NCBI GenBank assembly: GCA_003993805.1
Contig: RSEF01000017.1
Coordinates: forward strand, 6,326,502-6,390,501
DNA from: Himantopus leucocephalus
Lineage: Eukaryota; Chordata; Aves; Charadriiformes; Recurvirostridae
Direction of reading: 5' to 3'
Length of the DNA stretch: 64,000 nucleotides
The notes below the pieces were generated by a model. The model was not told the DNA's origin. It did not search any database and saw only the letters and a program-made list of their open reading frames with translations. This document shows positions 24,270-37,530 of this stretch, in pieces. A program made the translations under genes and the position numbers. Every line of letters starts with the position of its first letter. Position 1 is the stretch's first letter.

Positions 24270-27200
24270 GTGAGCCCTGATGGTACTTGTGCAGTTCAGA
24301 CCCCTGCCTACCATGCTAGGCTCCTCCAAAAACTCAGTCACCACATGACATTAAAACACTCCAGATATAACTGTGAAACTGCAGTGGGGAAAGGCTCCAA
24401 GTTGATTTCAGTTCCTTTCGTAGATCCCCATTTCCTTTCAACTCTGCCTGTGACAGATACGGCATCTGGCTTGCCAGGGGGCTTTGAAACGCTCCTCATT
24501 TCAGGCTTGTTTTTGTAAGTAGACTTTAGGAAAACAGTCCCAAGGAACAGCTGTAATTTAACACTACATTTTTCAACATTTTGCTAATGAGCATGGAATT
24601 CGTGAAAATCTTTTAACAGTGAAGCTGCAAGTAAAATTACGTGGCTGCCTTCATACTGCATCTCCTGTCTCCACCAGCCTTTGCTTGTGTGCTTCCCTCT
24701 TCCCCGCCTCCAACTTTGCTGGAGTGTAGGAAGGGACTTGATTTGGGAGCAGCTGGTCTGCATGAAACCTAATACTGTCAATGACCCATAAACCTTAGGA
24801 AAACAACATGCCAGGTTAATTTAACGGAACACAATTATATATAGGGGCTGAAGGATGAACTCGGAATCACAGGCATATCAGGTAACAGGGCTACCCTGAG
24901 CTCTTACTTTTAAACCACTTTGTATTTAATCAATAATGTAGTTTTAATTTTGCAAAAGTCATCCTTGTTATTTCCAAATTTGACTTCTCTGTAAAACGAA
25001 CTCTGCAAGTTGCTGGAAGTACATACGAAATAATAAATAAGCCTGAGCAATATGGCTGTATCTTGTTCAGATTTTGATACATCTTGCTTTTTTTTTTTTG
25101 AGAAGCTCTTTTACAGAAATGGAGCACCAAGATGGGCATTAATGAGGATTATTAAATAGTGAAACAGAGGAACTGATGTCAAGTAACAGTTCGATAAATA
25201 CAGGTGCATCACATTTTGGAGATTTCACTGCAATATTGCTTTTTTTAGTTTAACCATTTTCTAAATATATTTATAACATATAAATATATTTCTATGTTGT
25301 GTTATCATATATATATCCTTGCTATGAGACATAAAGCTACACATGATAACAGATGTAATACGTATAACACTTCTGCTTGTGCAAATCCTTTGTCATCAAA
25401 GGATTATTTCTTCCTTCCAAAAATTCATTTTTATATAAAGCAAGTAAGTGGTACCTTCCAACTACCTATATTTCTTCACTGTCCCCATTTTATGGGTAAG
25501 AAAATCAAGACAGTATGGTTAAGTGATCTGCTCAAAGTCATACAGGAAGCCCCCAGTTTCCTCAAACCCTGTACTACCTTCAACTTCTGCAAATTCATTT
25601 CCTTTACTTTACAATCTTCTTTAACAGCAAATGTCTTTTAGCTTCCCCCTTCCCCCCCAAAAACAGAGCAAAAATAACTTTAAGATGAACTCTTCCTTGA
25701 TAAGGTTTCAAGATACAAGTTCTAATTTAAAGAAAAAATATTTAATCAAATGAAATAATTGATTATTCTACACCTGATGATTCAGCAAATGGGAAGATGA
25801 CAAATGATTTAGCAAATGATATGGAAATCTACCATTCTTAATTAGTCACACACATTTCAGCAGCACACAGTGATGAATTTAGAGTAGCTGATACAATATC
25901 AAATATTCTCCCCCCTCCCAAATTGAGTGCCCAAACTAAAGCACCCTAAACAGGCTTCCTATTTAAAAACCTCAGATTATGAGCAAGATACCAAATTAAC
26001 GAATCACACTTCAAGCGTGTCAGTAGGGCATTTGCAGCAGCAGTGTTGGTTGTTCACACACCACGATTTCCTCCAGACTTTTTGGCCGTATCAACAGCAT
26101 TCGAAACACACGTTAAAGACATGGTAAAGTAAAAGTTTTGTTTTCATTAGTGTTCAACACTCGATCTTCCTAAATCACCTTTTAATCTATACTTTGGCTA
26201 GCAATCACCATGCCAACTTTAAGATTGAAAAATATTTTATCCAAACATTAGACCTACTTAATTGCTTGAAACGTGGCAGCATTACCCAAGCTCAAACCAC
26301 ACTGGCTACATGACCAGGACTGTCTTTTTTTGCCTGTGTGTTAAAGCCCAATGCAGTTAGGGTGTTGCAGGGTGCTCTGAACAATGCCTAATTGGCCACA
26401 TTTTGACTGGACATCTCTATCCATTCTGCGCTCACAGTATAAGACCCAATAATCTAGGTTTTAGGTGATCTCATGAGAGTTGTTAAGACTTTGAGAGATT
26501 TTTCAGCACAGTATTAAGTTGCTTACATGAAGACTCTGGATTTGATCAACTTTTTAAAAAAAAAATCATTATATTCTAAAAACTCTCAGCTCAAGGAATA
26601 CTCAGCTGCAGTAAAGGCAGAAGAGTTTTAAGAAGAGCAGGAAATCCACACGTAGACACACTGTGTGCATGAGTTTTTTCCTTTTTAAAATCAAGTCACA
26701 CCAATGGGTGTGCTCTCCTCATTACCACGCTGACTGTGTTTGTAACAGCTGGGGAGAAATCCTGGCTGCTGCGCAATCAAAGACAAAACTCCCATTGACT
26801 TTTGTTAGGCTCAGATTTCGCCCGTGTTGATCAAAACACTAGGAGCAGCGAGCGAGCTACCTACAATACAGTGCCTGTTACTGCCAACACTATTACAATA
26901 AGTAGCAGTGGGTTATTTTTGCAAAACTTTCTTGGTATGCAAGAGGGTTTACATAGCCACACAGCTCACAGGGCAGACAACAAAAGCTTGTTAGAAGACG
27001 CCTCTTATCTTATTTCTGGCCTTTTGAGAGGAGCAGGAGAAAAGCAAGTTGTAGTTAAAGGCATCTTACGAAGGACAATACAGTTCAATAATTTTTCTGA
27101 GGAATTCCTGGGCAGTTTTAAATGGAAGAATTGCCTGGAACATGTAGACTCCCAGCATGACAACAGGGCTGCTCATGCTGTATCAAAAACTGACCATGTG

Positions 27201-30200
27201 AAACATTTTAAGAAAGGCTCTAACAAGAGAGCCTTGGTTTTCTTAAGGAAGTAAACAGCAATTCATTAACATTGTTAAACTTAAGATTTGTACATCTACA
27301 GTCTGTTTATATATCGTCAGAAAAATAATCTTAGTTAATTTATATACATAGCATGTAGTTTGTTTGACAACATCTTATTTAAGCATTTTCAAAAAAGTGA
27401 TATATGACAAGGCTGCTTTCTTCTCTTTTCTGTTTTCAAACTAGATAATATAACACACTGAAAAAACAGTTCCCTTTGACTTCTGTAACTGGCACTCTCA
27501 GCTCATATTGATGGTCAATATAAACACAGTCCTAGCATCGCAGTGCTTCCTCCTCCAATTCAAACTCTATCTCCATTTTTGTTAGAAGCGATTCCTAAAA
27601 TAATGGCCAGTGATTAAAGCATACCAGAGATGGAAATTAGAGAACATTATTTTTTCCTCAATTTTCTCAGCTCAATTTGAAAAAAAAACCTGGTCAAATG
27701 TTTTTCTTTTCCTGGCTGCAAAGACAGGAAACAGTCTCCTGAGAAGAAATCTTTGTTTCCAAGAATAGCAACATGCTCTTGAGGTCTTATCGCTCTCATT
27801 TGTAATAAGAGTAGCATAAGACAGTCCTGTGAACATTGACATGAAACATACGGTTGTCTTCACACACATTCATCAGTGCTACTTCTTCATATGGTGACAT
27901 AACCCTGTTCTCCTTTGCAACCTTCCATATGAGCGTTATTCTTAACGTGTACCTATCAACTAGGTCAAAACTGAAACGGGTTATACGAAGATCTGTTCAA
28001 GGTTGATGTCCAATTTGACTTGAATTGGCTTCTCCTGAAGTGGTGCACCCCAAAGGGATTTCAGTTACAGACCACTAAGAGCAAAGTTTCTCAGGCTTCA
28101 GACAACAACCAGATGAGCTGCACAGGACAACCAGAACTGGCTGCCCATGCATACTGGAGACATGGCAACAGAATGACAGTGATTAGCATAAACCTAAAAG
28201 GCACTGTGGCACTAATGTTTACAGTAACTTGCCATTTCATGCTATGTATGACATTATGTCTTTATACTGGGAATCGTAACTCAAAACCACATAACTTCTT
28301 CTCAGGCACAGAGACAACTGTGCATGTGCAGAGCAGCACTGCACTCCAACAGCTTAGCAGGACAACTCCATGGGAGCAAAGCTACAGGGATCCTCGAGGG
28401 CACTCTGCTACACCAGCCAACTCTTCATGTGGTCCTGCTAAACCATCTGGCTTCACAGCAGCAGGCCAGAAGGCCCTGGATTCAGTGAGCACAAGCACAG
28501 GTGTGACAGGTTGTTTGGAGATCATGTACCCCACTCTCAAATCCACCCTTGGGGGCTAATCAAGACCAGCTGTGCCAAAGTGCTCTATGAGAGCAAAACT
28601 ATGGGCTTTTCAAAGGGAGATCCAACATTAGTACTAAAAACTAAGGTATGAAGAAAAGATGTTTGTGTTTTATATACTTCAGTGAAAATAAGGAGCATGC
28701 TACTCGAGTTTCCACCTCTTCCAGTTCCCAGTCTTGACACAAAGCTTGTCTTCCACTGATCCACAACCAAGAGATGCCGCCTCAACAGAATGTCTCCTCC
28801 CTCCATAGAAATGGTCTTTGACAGTCCCGTACAACTCTTGCAGCGATAAGAAAACCAGATGATGTTCAAGTTAATGCCTCAACAGACAAAGAAATACTTA
28901 TTTCTTGAAATAGCTGCAACCTTTTAGCTGTTTCTAGATAACCTTCATGCATGTGTATACCTGTGCATTAGGACCCACATCAGATATATAAAATACTGAC
29001 TTAACTAAAATGCCAGCTAAACATGCCCACCTGTATCATGAACCTCAGGCCTTGGATAAACAGCACTTGCACACAGTTAAGTTATGTATGCTCCACCAGT
29101 ATGGCTTTACTGTTGCTCTTTCATTTTAGGCCGATCTCTGCAGCCGTCTGGATAGAGCACAAAGGGAAAAAATACATACATGGCCGATCCTCAAGCTCTC
29201 TCGCCCTCAGGCGTTTCACAGTTGTGCACTCAGCAGGAAATGTTACTGTCGATAGAAGACATCTCTCATCTCGTCCCTCTAACAAGCTGCTGCTCTGCAG
29301 TGCAATATTCAGGCTAATTCACAGAAAATGTAACTACACTTGTTCGAACCATATTTTGTTTCCAATGAGAATTCTTCATGCAGTAAACAGAAGCCAATTT
29401 ATTTATTTGAACTATTATGTTATAGTTCAATGTACCCATTCAAAACTGGGAAGAGCAGGATATTAAGTCCAGTGGTCTCAACTTTAACCCCACTAAACCC
29501 AAAGTTCACATTATACCTTTCAGCTGAATGGGATATTATTGTTAGTTTCCCACACAAAAATGTTTTGGAAACTTTCATAATAAGCACTTGCTTTTTCCAT
29601 CCCAGAACAGTCCTTCATAGCATGATTAGATTATATGTACAAATATCTAACAGTTTCATTAAATTTATGCCATAGTTTGTGGAAAACCAGCAAACACTCA
29701 ATACGAACATACAGAATTTATTATGATCTTTCCTAAACAATTTTTCTGCATTCTTTCTTTTCTTATAGCTACTACTTAACACTCTACAGGCACAATTTAA
29801 CTTAATGAAATACAGCTGAAGTATCTTGTAAGAAAGAGGATGAATATATAGAGTTGGGTCATTGTGCAGTGTATTTATTGAGCACAAAAAAAATCTCTCA
29901 TGAATGCCCCAGAGTTTTCTTTCTGTTCATAAACAGCTCCTGCAAAGCTTCTACCTGGCAACATAACTATTTATTAATGTTTAATTTTTATACCCTTATA
30001 CTTAGATTAAAACTAAATACTTCTAACATCATTCATGGGGCAGTAAGCTGGAGGTGGGTTAGTCACAGAACAAGAGCTGGGCAAAGCTCAGTTTGAATCT
30101 CGTCAACCTGAAATTTGGCAACTCACTTCTTTTCACCATCTCTCTTTTCCTCTTCCTGCTACTCGCTTTGCCCTTAGTTTGTCATTTCTGGAAGGCAGCA

Positions 30201-33058
30201 ATGTCTCTTTGTACCTCTGCAGCACAAAGCTCCAAGCACACGCAGACCTTGAGGTGCATCCAAAATGCAACACGGAAAAATCCATTGTGCACTTGACAGG
30301 GTCGTATTCTGCCATGCCGTCTCATGCCTGCACAGTGCATTACGCCGTGAGAAATCCTGTTGAAAACCACAGGACTATTTGCAGAACAGGGCACTATTCA
30401 GAATGAATGAACATGGCAGAATTCCTCCAATTATTTACTTTTCATCAACACCTGAGAGTCTACAAGAAACAGAAAGTTCTCTGACATGTACACCAACCAT
30501 ATGAATACACACAGGGAGGGCGCACATGCTCCACCATGAAGAACCAGACCATTTTTGCCCTCACAGTACCCATAAGGATGCATTCATTACCCATTCCCCT
30601 TCTATCCCGACACAAAATGGAATGTATTGACATCAGGTAAATTCTCTCCCAACCACAGAATCCCAGTGCTGCACCAGTTCAGTCTGCAGCAAAACTCTTG
30701 GCTTCTACTTGACTTTCATGCTTGATTGTATGGAGCCAGCCTACCCCCAAGGGGAGGTGGAGATAGAGGTGAAAGCAGCAGCAGTAATAAGAGAGATAGT
30801 TCATGACTCCCCAAACACATTTTCAGCAAAGCTGACATGAGCAATGGCTACACAGAGCAGCTGCTGCCAGAGGAGACCCTGAGTCAGACTTCGTTTGTGA
30901 TCACAGATCTAAATCAGAATTGTCCCAGGAATTAATTCTTGAATTTCTATCCAGACAAACTACAGTATTGAGGGTTTTCCTCATCCATAGTTGAGAGAAT
31001 ACCTAAACCAAGCTCTCTCCTGCGAAGCTCTAAGAAAAAAAAGGAAATTGCCAGTGCTTGGGCTGCACTGGCCACATGTTTACTGAGAAGTCTTCTAAGG
31101 CGTCACCCAAAAAGAGGGTAGCAAAAAATCCCCCAGTGTCTAGATTTTTACTTTTTTAATAGAACAAAGTGTGCTGAGTAACCTGGCAGGCACAGCGACG
31201 TGGAGAAGCAGATTCCCTCACTGAAGCAATCAAAATGCTGGTGTCATATGGAAAATAAATGGTCTGCTTAGGAGCTGCTATCACAACCTGCACCAGTAGC
31301 AATGGGTGGCAGTAGAACTCCTCGAGTACATTTCCAACCTGGAAATGTATTACCCAATAATGCTCGTGAAGTAAAGTCTAAACACCCCTCTTGACATTAC
31401 TGGGATCATCTCCTTTTCTTTTGTCACAGACAAACACGATTAAGACTCAATTTTGTAATATTGCAGGGCCCCCAGTTCAAACGTGACACCTTCCGCAACT
31501 ACCCCACCAAAGTAACGCTTTGGTGAAATTGGGGCAGCACAAAGAATGACCGCGGAAGCAAGTTCTTTCCCTGGAGCACTCAGAGATGATCCCCAACTCA
31601 TTTGTGTGGCTTGGTGATGGAGGTCTTCATACAGTGAAGGGGAATTCAGTCACGTGCATCTGGCCTCAATAACCTCAGAAGGAAGGTGGACAGGGAATGA
31701 TCTTCACATGTAGCATACAGCTGAAATTTCAGCTTTGAAGCAGCTAGCAAGATCCTGGCTGAGGATGAGAATTACTCACATGAGGGCATGGACACACTAA
31801 GATCAAGAGAATATAAGAAGAAGTTGAAGTGAGGAACTGTACTATAAAGAGTTTCACTTCATTAGAGAGCTGGGAAGAACTGAAACAGCGCAAGAGTTCT
31901 CCCTCTCCCACGCACACTGGCTGTGTGTGAAAAGCAGGCAGGGGGTACGCCTAACTTCAGTGACTGGAAGGGGAAAACAACTCAGCTGGTACAGCAATAA
32001 CATCAACAGGGGGTATCCTATGGAAAAGGGATGTGTAATACGATAAAGTTTAACGCACTGATTGACCTTTGCTGCTAAAGATACTCACATTTCACAAAAA
32101 CAGTCTTTGCCTGATTTTTCTAACCACTTTCTGATGATCAAAACACCACCATGCAACAAAGCACGTCATCTGTAAAAACATAAAGATAACCCAGACTCTC
32201 CTGAGCTCCAAACCAGGCCAGAGGAAAGACAGGGTATCGTCTCTTTTGAACAGCACCAAGCCACTGTGAATTTGCAAATCATCCCACTTGTCCAGCCTCC
32301 AGACTGTGCCTGCCTGGTTTTGATTAGCTGCTCCCTCCCCTATTTTTACCATTACCAACTATCTTATATGGAAAAACATGACACAGGCACAAGTACGCCT
32401 TTCAGAGTAGTCAAACGAATCCAACATATGTAAAAATTGCATGCCAAATCAATTTTATCCAGCATAAAACCAAGGCTTTATATACTATGAGGTCTGCACT
32501 GATTACAGGCTATGGGCTTGTACTTGTCAAGGAAAAACAAAGAAGTGTGATTTCTTATTGTGCGACCTAATCATCTGCTGATGCAATTCCACTTTAATCA
32601 ATAGAGCTAAATGAGCATGAAAACAGAATAATGCAGGCATGCATCAGACCCCACCATTAAAAGATCACCACCCTCATCCCCCATGACTCCACTAAAAGCA
32701 CAATTCCTATTGGATATCAAAGGGGTTTCCTTTGGAAACAGAAGCTCTTAAGTCTGATTTTTTTTTTTTTTGCCTGACCACTTTCTGCTGTGCTGGAGTT
32801 CATCTTTCACGCATTTATACTTATGACACCTCTGTGTATCATTTCCATCTTCCAGGTGTGAAATTACAACAAAAAAAGCAAGGGTGCTTATCTCAGTCAT
32901 ACTGAAACCACTGGAAATTCCTACCATTTTACAGGTATTTGGACACCTGAATGACTTAATTTAAATTATAGAAGACTCTGGACAATATTGTGAGTCTCCC
33001 AATTCCTGCGTGTGGCCCTAGGCCCAGAAGTGATCATTTTTCTTACAGCTTCTAGCAG

Positions 33059-33138
33059 CTTGGTGGACTTGGTAGCCTTAGGTTAACGGTTGGACTCAAT
33101 GCTCTTAAGGGTTTTTTCCAACCTAGATGATTCTATGA
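33059..33138 (+). mobile_element. CR1 LINE 3' end fragment
   Basis: About 80 bp that follow the end of avian CR1 elements: GGTTGGACTCAATGCTCTTA, then a pyrimidine-rich TTTTTTCCAACCTAGATGA and the terminal ATTCTATG unit. It is severely 5'-truncated, as most CR1 copies are, and lies in the plus orientation, antisense to FNBP1. Subfamily cannot be given from this short piece. Confidence 0.85.
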
Positions 33139-34724
33139 ATTTGTAGCACAATGATGACATATGAAGCAGCGAGCATGAGAACTCTGCCAGCAAAATTTCT
33201 GGAAATCCCAAGCCATTCATCAGTTCGTATCATAAAAGGTTTTGCCAAAGCATCAGTCCTCTGGGATATTTACACAACCACCACCTTCCCCTCCTGCACA
33301 TCCCAGCATGATTGATGAGTTTGTGTTTTACGGTATGAAGTGAGAGAGGTTATGTATGCAGAATGCCTGAAGGCAGATGCAGTTTCCTTTTCAACACCAT
33401 TTGCTCATAAATGAGAAATCTACAGGAATCAGACAAGGATTCATAATTCATATAGCTTATATTCATGTTACAAGAACAAAACAACCAACCATAACTGACA
33501 ACTGTTTTCTGTTCAAGGCTAAGAATTATCAGCAACAGCAGGTAAATGCATTCAGTTGGTTTTTTGCTGTTCCTATACTGTTATCACTCGACCAATATAA
33601 AAATAGTTTTCCTGTCATTCATCCATTACTTATATGAGCCATACTTACTACAAAAGCCTACAAAACAAAAAAGCAATAGTTACTGCTCACATTCTTTACA
33701 AGAAAGATAGCAAGTCCTCTTCATCATATTTAAAATGTATAATAGATCAAATCACCTTATACGCCCACATAATTGAAAAATTAGGTAAAAACATCAGGTA
33801 AAAGTGACAGGAAAACACCATACTAGAATGCTTCTTTTTCTTTTCCTTTGCTTATTGTACAGAGTCCATGCTGAATAAAAGGTCACAGAAGTGGCTGAGA
33901 CAACATTCTCATCACAGCTACATGCAAAATATCCTTCGATGTTGCTGCCAAAATATTACACCCCGAAAGATTACACACCATTCTGCAAATTAAAGGTATA
34001 TCTATTCCTCTGTTGACAGACTTACCATCCTAATACTATACTTCGGAAGAGACGGTCATTTCCAGGACTCTGGCCCTGTACAGCACTTGAAGACATGCTT
34101 AACGTTTAGTGGGACTGCTTAAGTTTCGCTAGACTGTGCAAGAGTACTTTCGCACTCTCCATAATGGACCATAGTTTGGAAATGAAATATAGTGCCCTGA
34201 TACTCCCTTGCCTTGTTGCACTTTGCTTAGTCATTTTATACCTGTGTTTTGACTATTTGTAATAATAGTGCTTAGAATCACTATTTTATGCCCACTCATC
34301 CCAGGGATAAAAATTCTGTTGACCAGATCTGGCCAAGAAGCAGGAAAATGTGAACCAAGATCCTAGTAATTCTTTCAGTCAGTCTCAGTACTACAGTTTC
34401 TCTGTTTATTTCAGGCTTTACACAGTGCTGCTGGACTCTTCCCTAAACAAGCTTTTGGCTAACAGAGCCTTAAGCACAGATGGGTCTCTGACCTTATTTA
34501 GCAGAGATTCTCCTGAAGGCATTGCTGTCTGATTTTATAACATTTGATTGAAATGGTTCAGTGACTTGGCCAGGGCACGTAACCCACTTTTTTAATGCTT
34601 GGTTCATTAGCAAAGCTTGTCTTCATTAACTACAAATAAATTTTGCTTAACATTGAACTCCTTTACCACTGATTATCTCTCTTAAATAGCAATTAATTGT
34701 GAGTAATAAAAAATGATCAGTTAC

Positions 34725-34872
34725 CGATTTCCTCTCTTGTTTCAGCTCCTGCACATAGCGTGTTAACTCTCCAGTGATAAGAGAGGTCATGTTCTCTGAA
34801 ATGACCTCATGCTGTCCGGCATAGTCATTCATTTCATTTAAAGTGGCTAGGAAGGCTCTAGTTGATGTGTAC
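34725..34872 (-). CDS. FNBP1: FNBP1 exon 4 (residues 66-115, F-BAR helix)
   Basis: The 148-bp exon begins with the last base of an Arg codon and encodes 49 further residues, from [20 protein letters not shown] to [11 protein letters not shown]. The block [18 protein letters not shown] is the strongly conserved F-BAR helix of FBP17. FNBP1L has QREVVAEEM at the same place, which separates the two paralogues. The exon ends with R113, K114 and S115, the first two being part of the cationic concave surface. The middle segment [11 protein letters not shown] departs from the mammalian sequence more than any other part of the eight exons. The acceptor is CTCTGCAG. The donor is GTAACT, weaker than the other donors because +5 is C rather than G. 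Confidence 0.96.
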
Positions 34873-35760
34873 CTGCAGAGGACAAAAATGCATTTTGCTT
34901 TTAGTCCTTTTCTTTTCAGAAAGACATGCTGCAAAGGGAGGTTGTATTCTTCTTAAGCATTTAGTATTGCTACGTGAGACTGAATATGAATTACCACAGA
35001 TTCACTTGAAGGAATTTCTCCAAAGGAAGCCTATCCCACACATTGACAGTTGTCTGATAAATTAATCTTGATTTAGACAGTTTGACATTGGCTCTTAAAA
35101 TACCACAGTTTTAGAGTGCCAGGTTTTTTTATCAGCACAGCTCTGAGACTTCACTATTCTAATCTCTATTCACCAAACGTTTCTAGGTATGCTCTTTCAA
35201 GTCCTACAATTCAGTGCACAGTCATCAGTGTACTCTACCTGGCAAAATCCTGTTTAAGAAACCAACTTTTGGGCTAGCATAGTGCAGAAAAGAAAACTTT
35301 TCATAGTGTAAATTAGATTTAAATCAGCTATAGTTTATGAAGTTTTCAAAAAGGTAGCTAGTTTACTAACCAGATGTTCATTGTCTACCCCTATTTTTTA
35401 GTACCTTCCATTGCAAGGTTTATTTTTTATATGAAATAATCTCCAACATTCCATGTATTATTAAAAGGAAGACATTAACATCTGTGCACACAATTTCAAA
35501 CCAGCAGATTATGTCACTAGCATATTCCGCACAGTGCCAACAGAGCTACATTTAAATACTCCAGCTGGCTGCGTTGGTCAACTGGAAAAAAGCAGCTTTG
35601 AAGCACCGCACTTGTACATACTAGAAAAACTATTATTATTAAATGGTAGCAGTCTGCATTGGTAACAACATCTAAAGGTGAAAAAGCAAAGCAAAGAGGG
35701 AGAGATTTAGAGGAAATAGAGAAAAGTGGTACAAGTACGGATGAAGAAGGCGTCAAAGAA

Positions 35761-35796
35761 AAAACAGAAAAAAAAGAAACAAACAAACAAAAAAAG
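35761..35796. repeat. A-rich simple tract
   Basis: Run of A with interspersed G and CAAA units. Low complexity. Confidence 0.8.
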
Positions 35797-37183
35797 GGAC
35801 TAAAAATATAGTCCAATACAAGCAGCCACATTCACAGTCAAGCTGTGGTGCCTCGGGAGAAATCCCAGTTGCAAAAGACAGGGGATCAAAGCCACGGAAC
35901 TACAGACTGACAATAAGCTTGAAAACAGATCATTTTTAGACAGGCTGTCTCAAAGCAGTGTCCGAGGCACCCAAGGGTCGCATGACAAATCCTCAGACAT
36001 TATTCAGAGACATGAGGAAACTATACTGAGGTGAACGCTACATTTACATTTAAAAGGGCAAAGGATACATAGGATCTTCTGTGCCACATCACATGAATCA
36101 TTTAACTCCAATACCCAGCAATGAAAGATGTGCCAAAAAATGTAGTAACTCAAAACACCCATTTATGGTATAGCTACCCGAAGGCAGATTTATTCCTAAT
36201 CTCAGGTACAGACAAAAACAGCTGATGTACTGGTAACATAAGCTTCCTTGTGTAAATATCCGTATCTCAGGAAACAATGGCATAAATAAATGACTCCCAA
36301 ACAATGTTAACTAAAAATAAATTAAAAAGAAAATGAAAAGGCTGTTATCGTTGTTAGTAGGAGCCACTGGAGTAGCTGTATACAGCAGCTTGGGGGTCTG
36401 ACCCAAAAATCTGAATTAATATAATCATACAGTTGGATCCACAACCAAACTCATTTGAAATGTTTCAAATTTCAAGGTCAAGGGTTTGAGTCTGCTGCCA
36501 GGCTCTCCAGAGGCACAGCGCCTCCCGCAATACAAGGCTGCAGGCTCAGGCTCTGCGATGCCTTCCTTCAAAGCATTACAAAACACAGACATTGAGAAAC
36601 TTCAGAGTCAGAGTGCTCTAAGGAAAAGGTTCTCGCTTTGGCTTGTAGCCTGTCTGTTGGAAAGCTCCTCCTCTAGAAAGTTCTCTTTCAATATCTTAAA
36701 TCTCATCAAGGGCAGGAATGTTCTTAACAACATGCAGTCTATCACCACCTATATCGAGGTCTGCAGTGTCACAGTACAGTGCAGGAGCTGTGCTTTGGCG
36801 CTGCAGTCGCTATCTGTGAGCGCCGCATTAGTCCCCTGCCACTGGAGAGATACGGTCTGAATACATGAATCAGCAGACAGCATGCAACATCCTTCAACAG
36901 CAGGAAGTCATGCGTCGATCCATCCCAGGATACTGGGGGTACAAACTACATCCTTCACCTTACTCTTCAAGAACCAGTGGTTTCTCTGTGGTGTTACAAC
37001 ATTATCCCTTTAGTAAGTTACTAATCTGGGTTGTCAGTCCATTTGAGTAATTTGATACTTACGCAGACTGCTTAAGTTTCATGCTAAAAATAAACAACTG
37101 TTTCTGTTCCTGCTGAAAGTAGTTAAGAATTTGGTCATTCACTAGGATCATACATAGTCTGGCTTAAAGTTTTTAAGGTACAT

Positions 37184-37235
37184 TAAAAAAAAAAACAAAA
37201 ACAAAAACAAACCCAACCAAAAAAATACCCCAAAC
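37184..37235. repeat. A-rich (CAAAAA)n simple repeat
   Basis: A-run followed by CAAAAA-type units in intron 3, about 240 bp from exon 3. Confidence 0.8.
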
Positions 37236-37473
37236 CAGGCATCCAGAAACCATAATCATATAAAGGGAATTGAGTAGTTATAGACCAAATCCAAACTTTG
37301 AAAATCCACTCCTTAGTATCTACCATATAAGACTGTTTCTGCATCTATGATTTCTATACTCTTATACTTGACTTTAAAATCTTTGGTTTACAAGCCAAAT
37401 CCTAGTTGGTAACCCAAACTTTTCCCCTTCCTCCATCAATGCATGCTCACTCAGCAGTGGATCATGAACATAC

Positions 37474-37530
37474 CTGTATTCTTCCTCTTCTTTGGAGTTC
37501 TTTTTGGGTTGGTATTTCTTCGAAAGATTC
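37474..37530 (-). CDS. FNBP1: FNBP1 exon 3 (residues 47-66, basic then acidic loop)
   Basis: This 57-bp exon reads NLSKKYQPKKNSKEEEEY, with an Arg codon split across the border at each end (AG|G both times). It contains K51, K52 and K56, basic residues of the FBP17 F-BAR surface, followed by a run of four glutamates. It is the shortest exon seen here. Both flanking introns are phase 2 and the length is a multiple of three, so skipping it would keep the reading frame and simply join L-R-Y. The donor is GTATGT. The acceptor tract (TTTTTAATTATAG) is A-rich and lacks a long pyrimidine run. The match to the mammalian protein is essentially exact, which makes the assignment secure despite the short length. 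Confidence 0.95.

Larger units (their letters stand above)
22990..34724 (-). other. FNBP1: FNBP1 intron 4 (11.7 kb)
   Basis: Intron between exons 4 and 5. It contains a GT microsatellite (23581-23595), a 21-bp tandem duplication (23935-23975), a 100-N gap, an AT-rich patch (about 25260-25320) and a CR1 3' end fragment (33059-33138). Two moderately long open frames on the plus strand (26802-27254, 28020-28559) resemble no family I know. Elsewhere I see nothing recognisable. Confidence 0.85.
34873..37473 (-). other. FNBP1: FNBP1 intron 3 (2.6 kb)
   Basis: Intron between exons 3 and 4. Apart from an A-rich tract at 35761-35796 I see no recognisable element. Confidence 0.85.
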
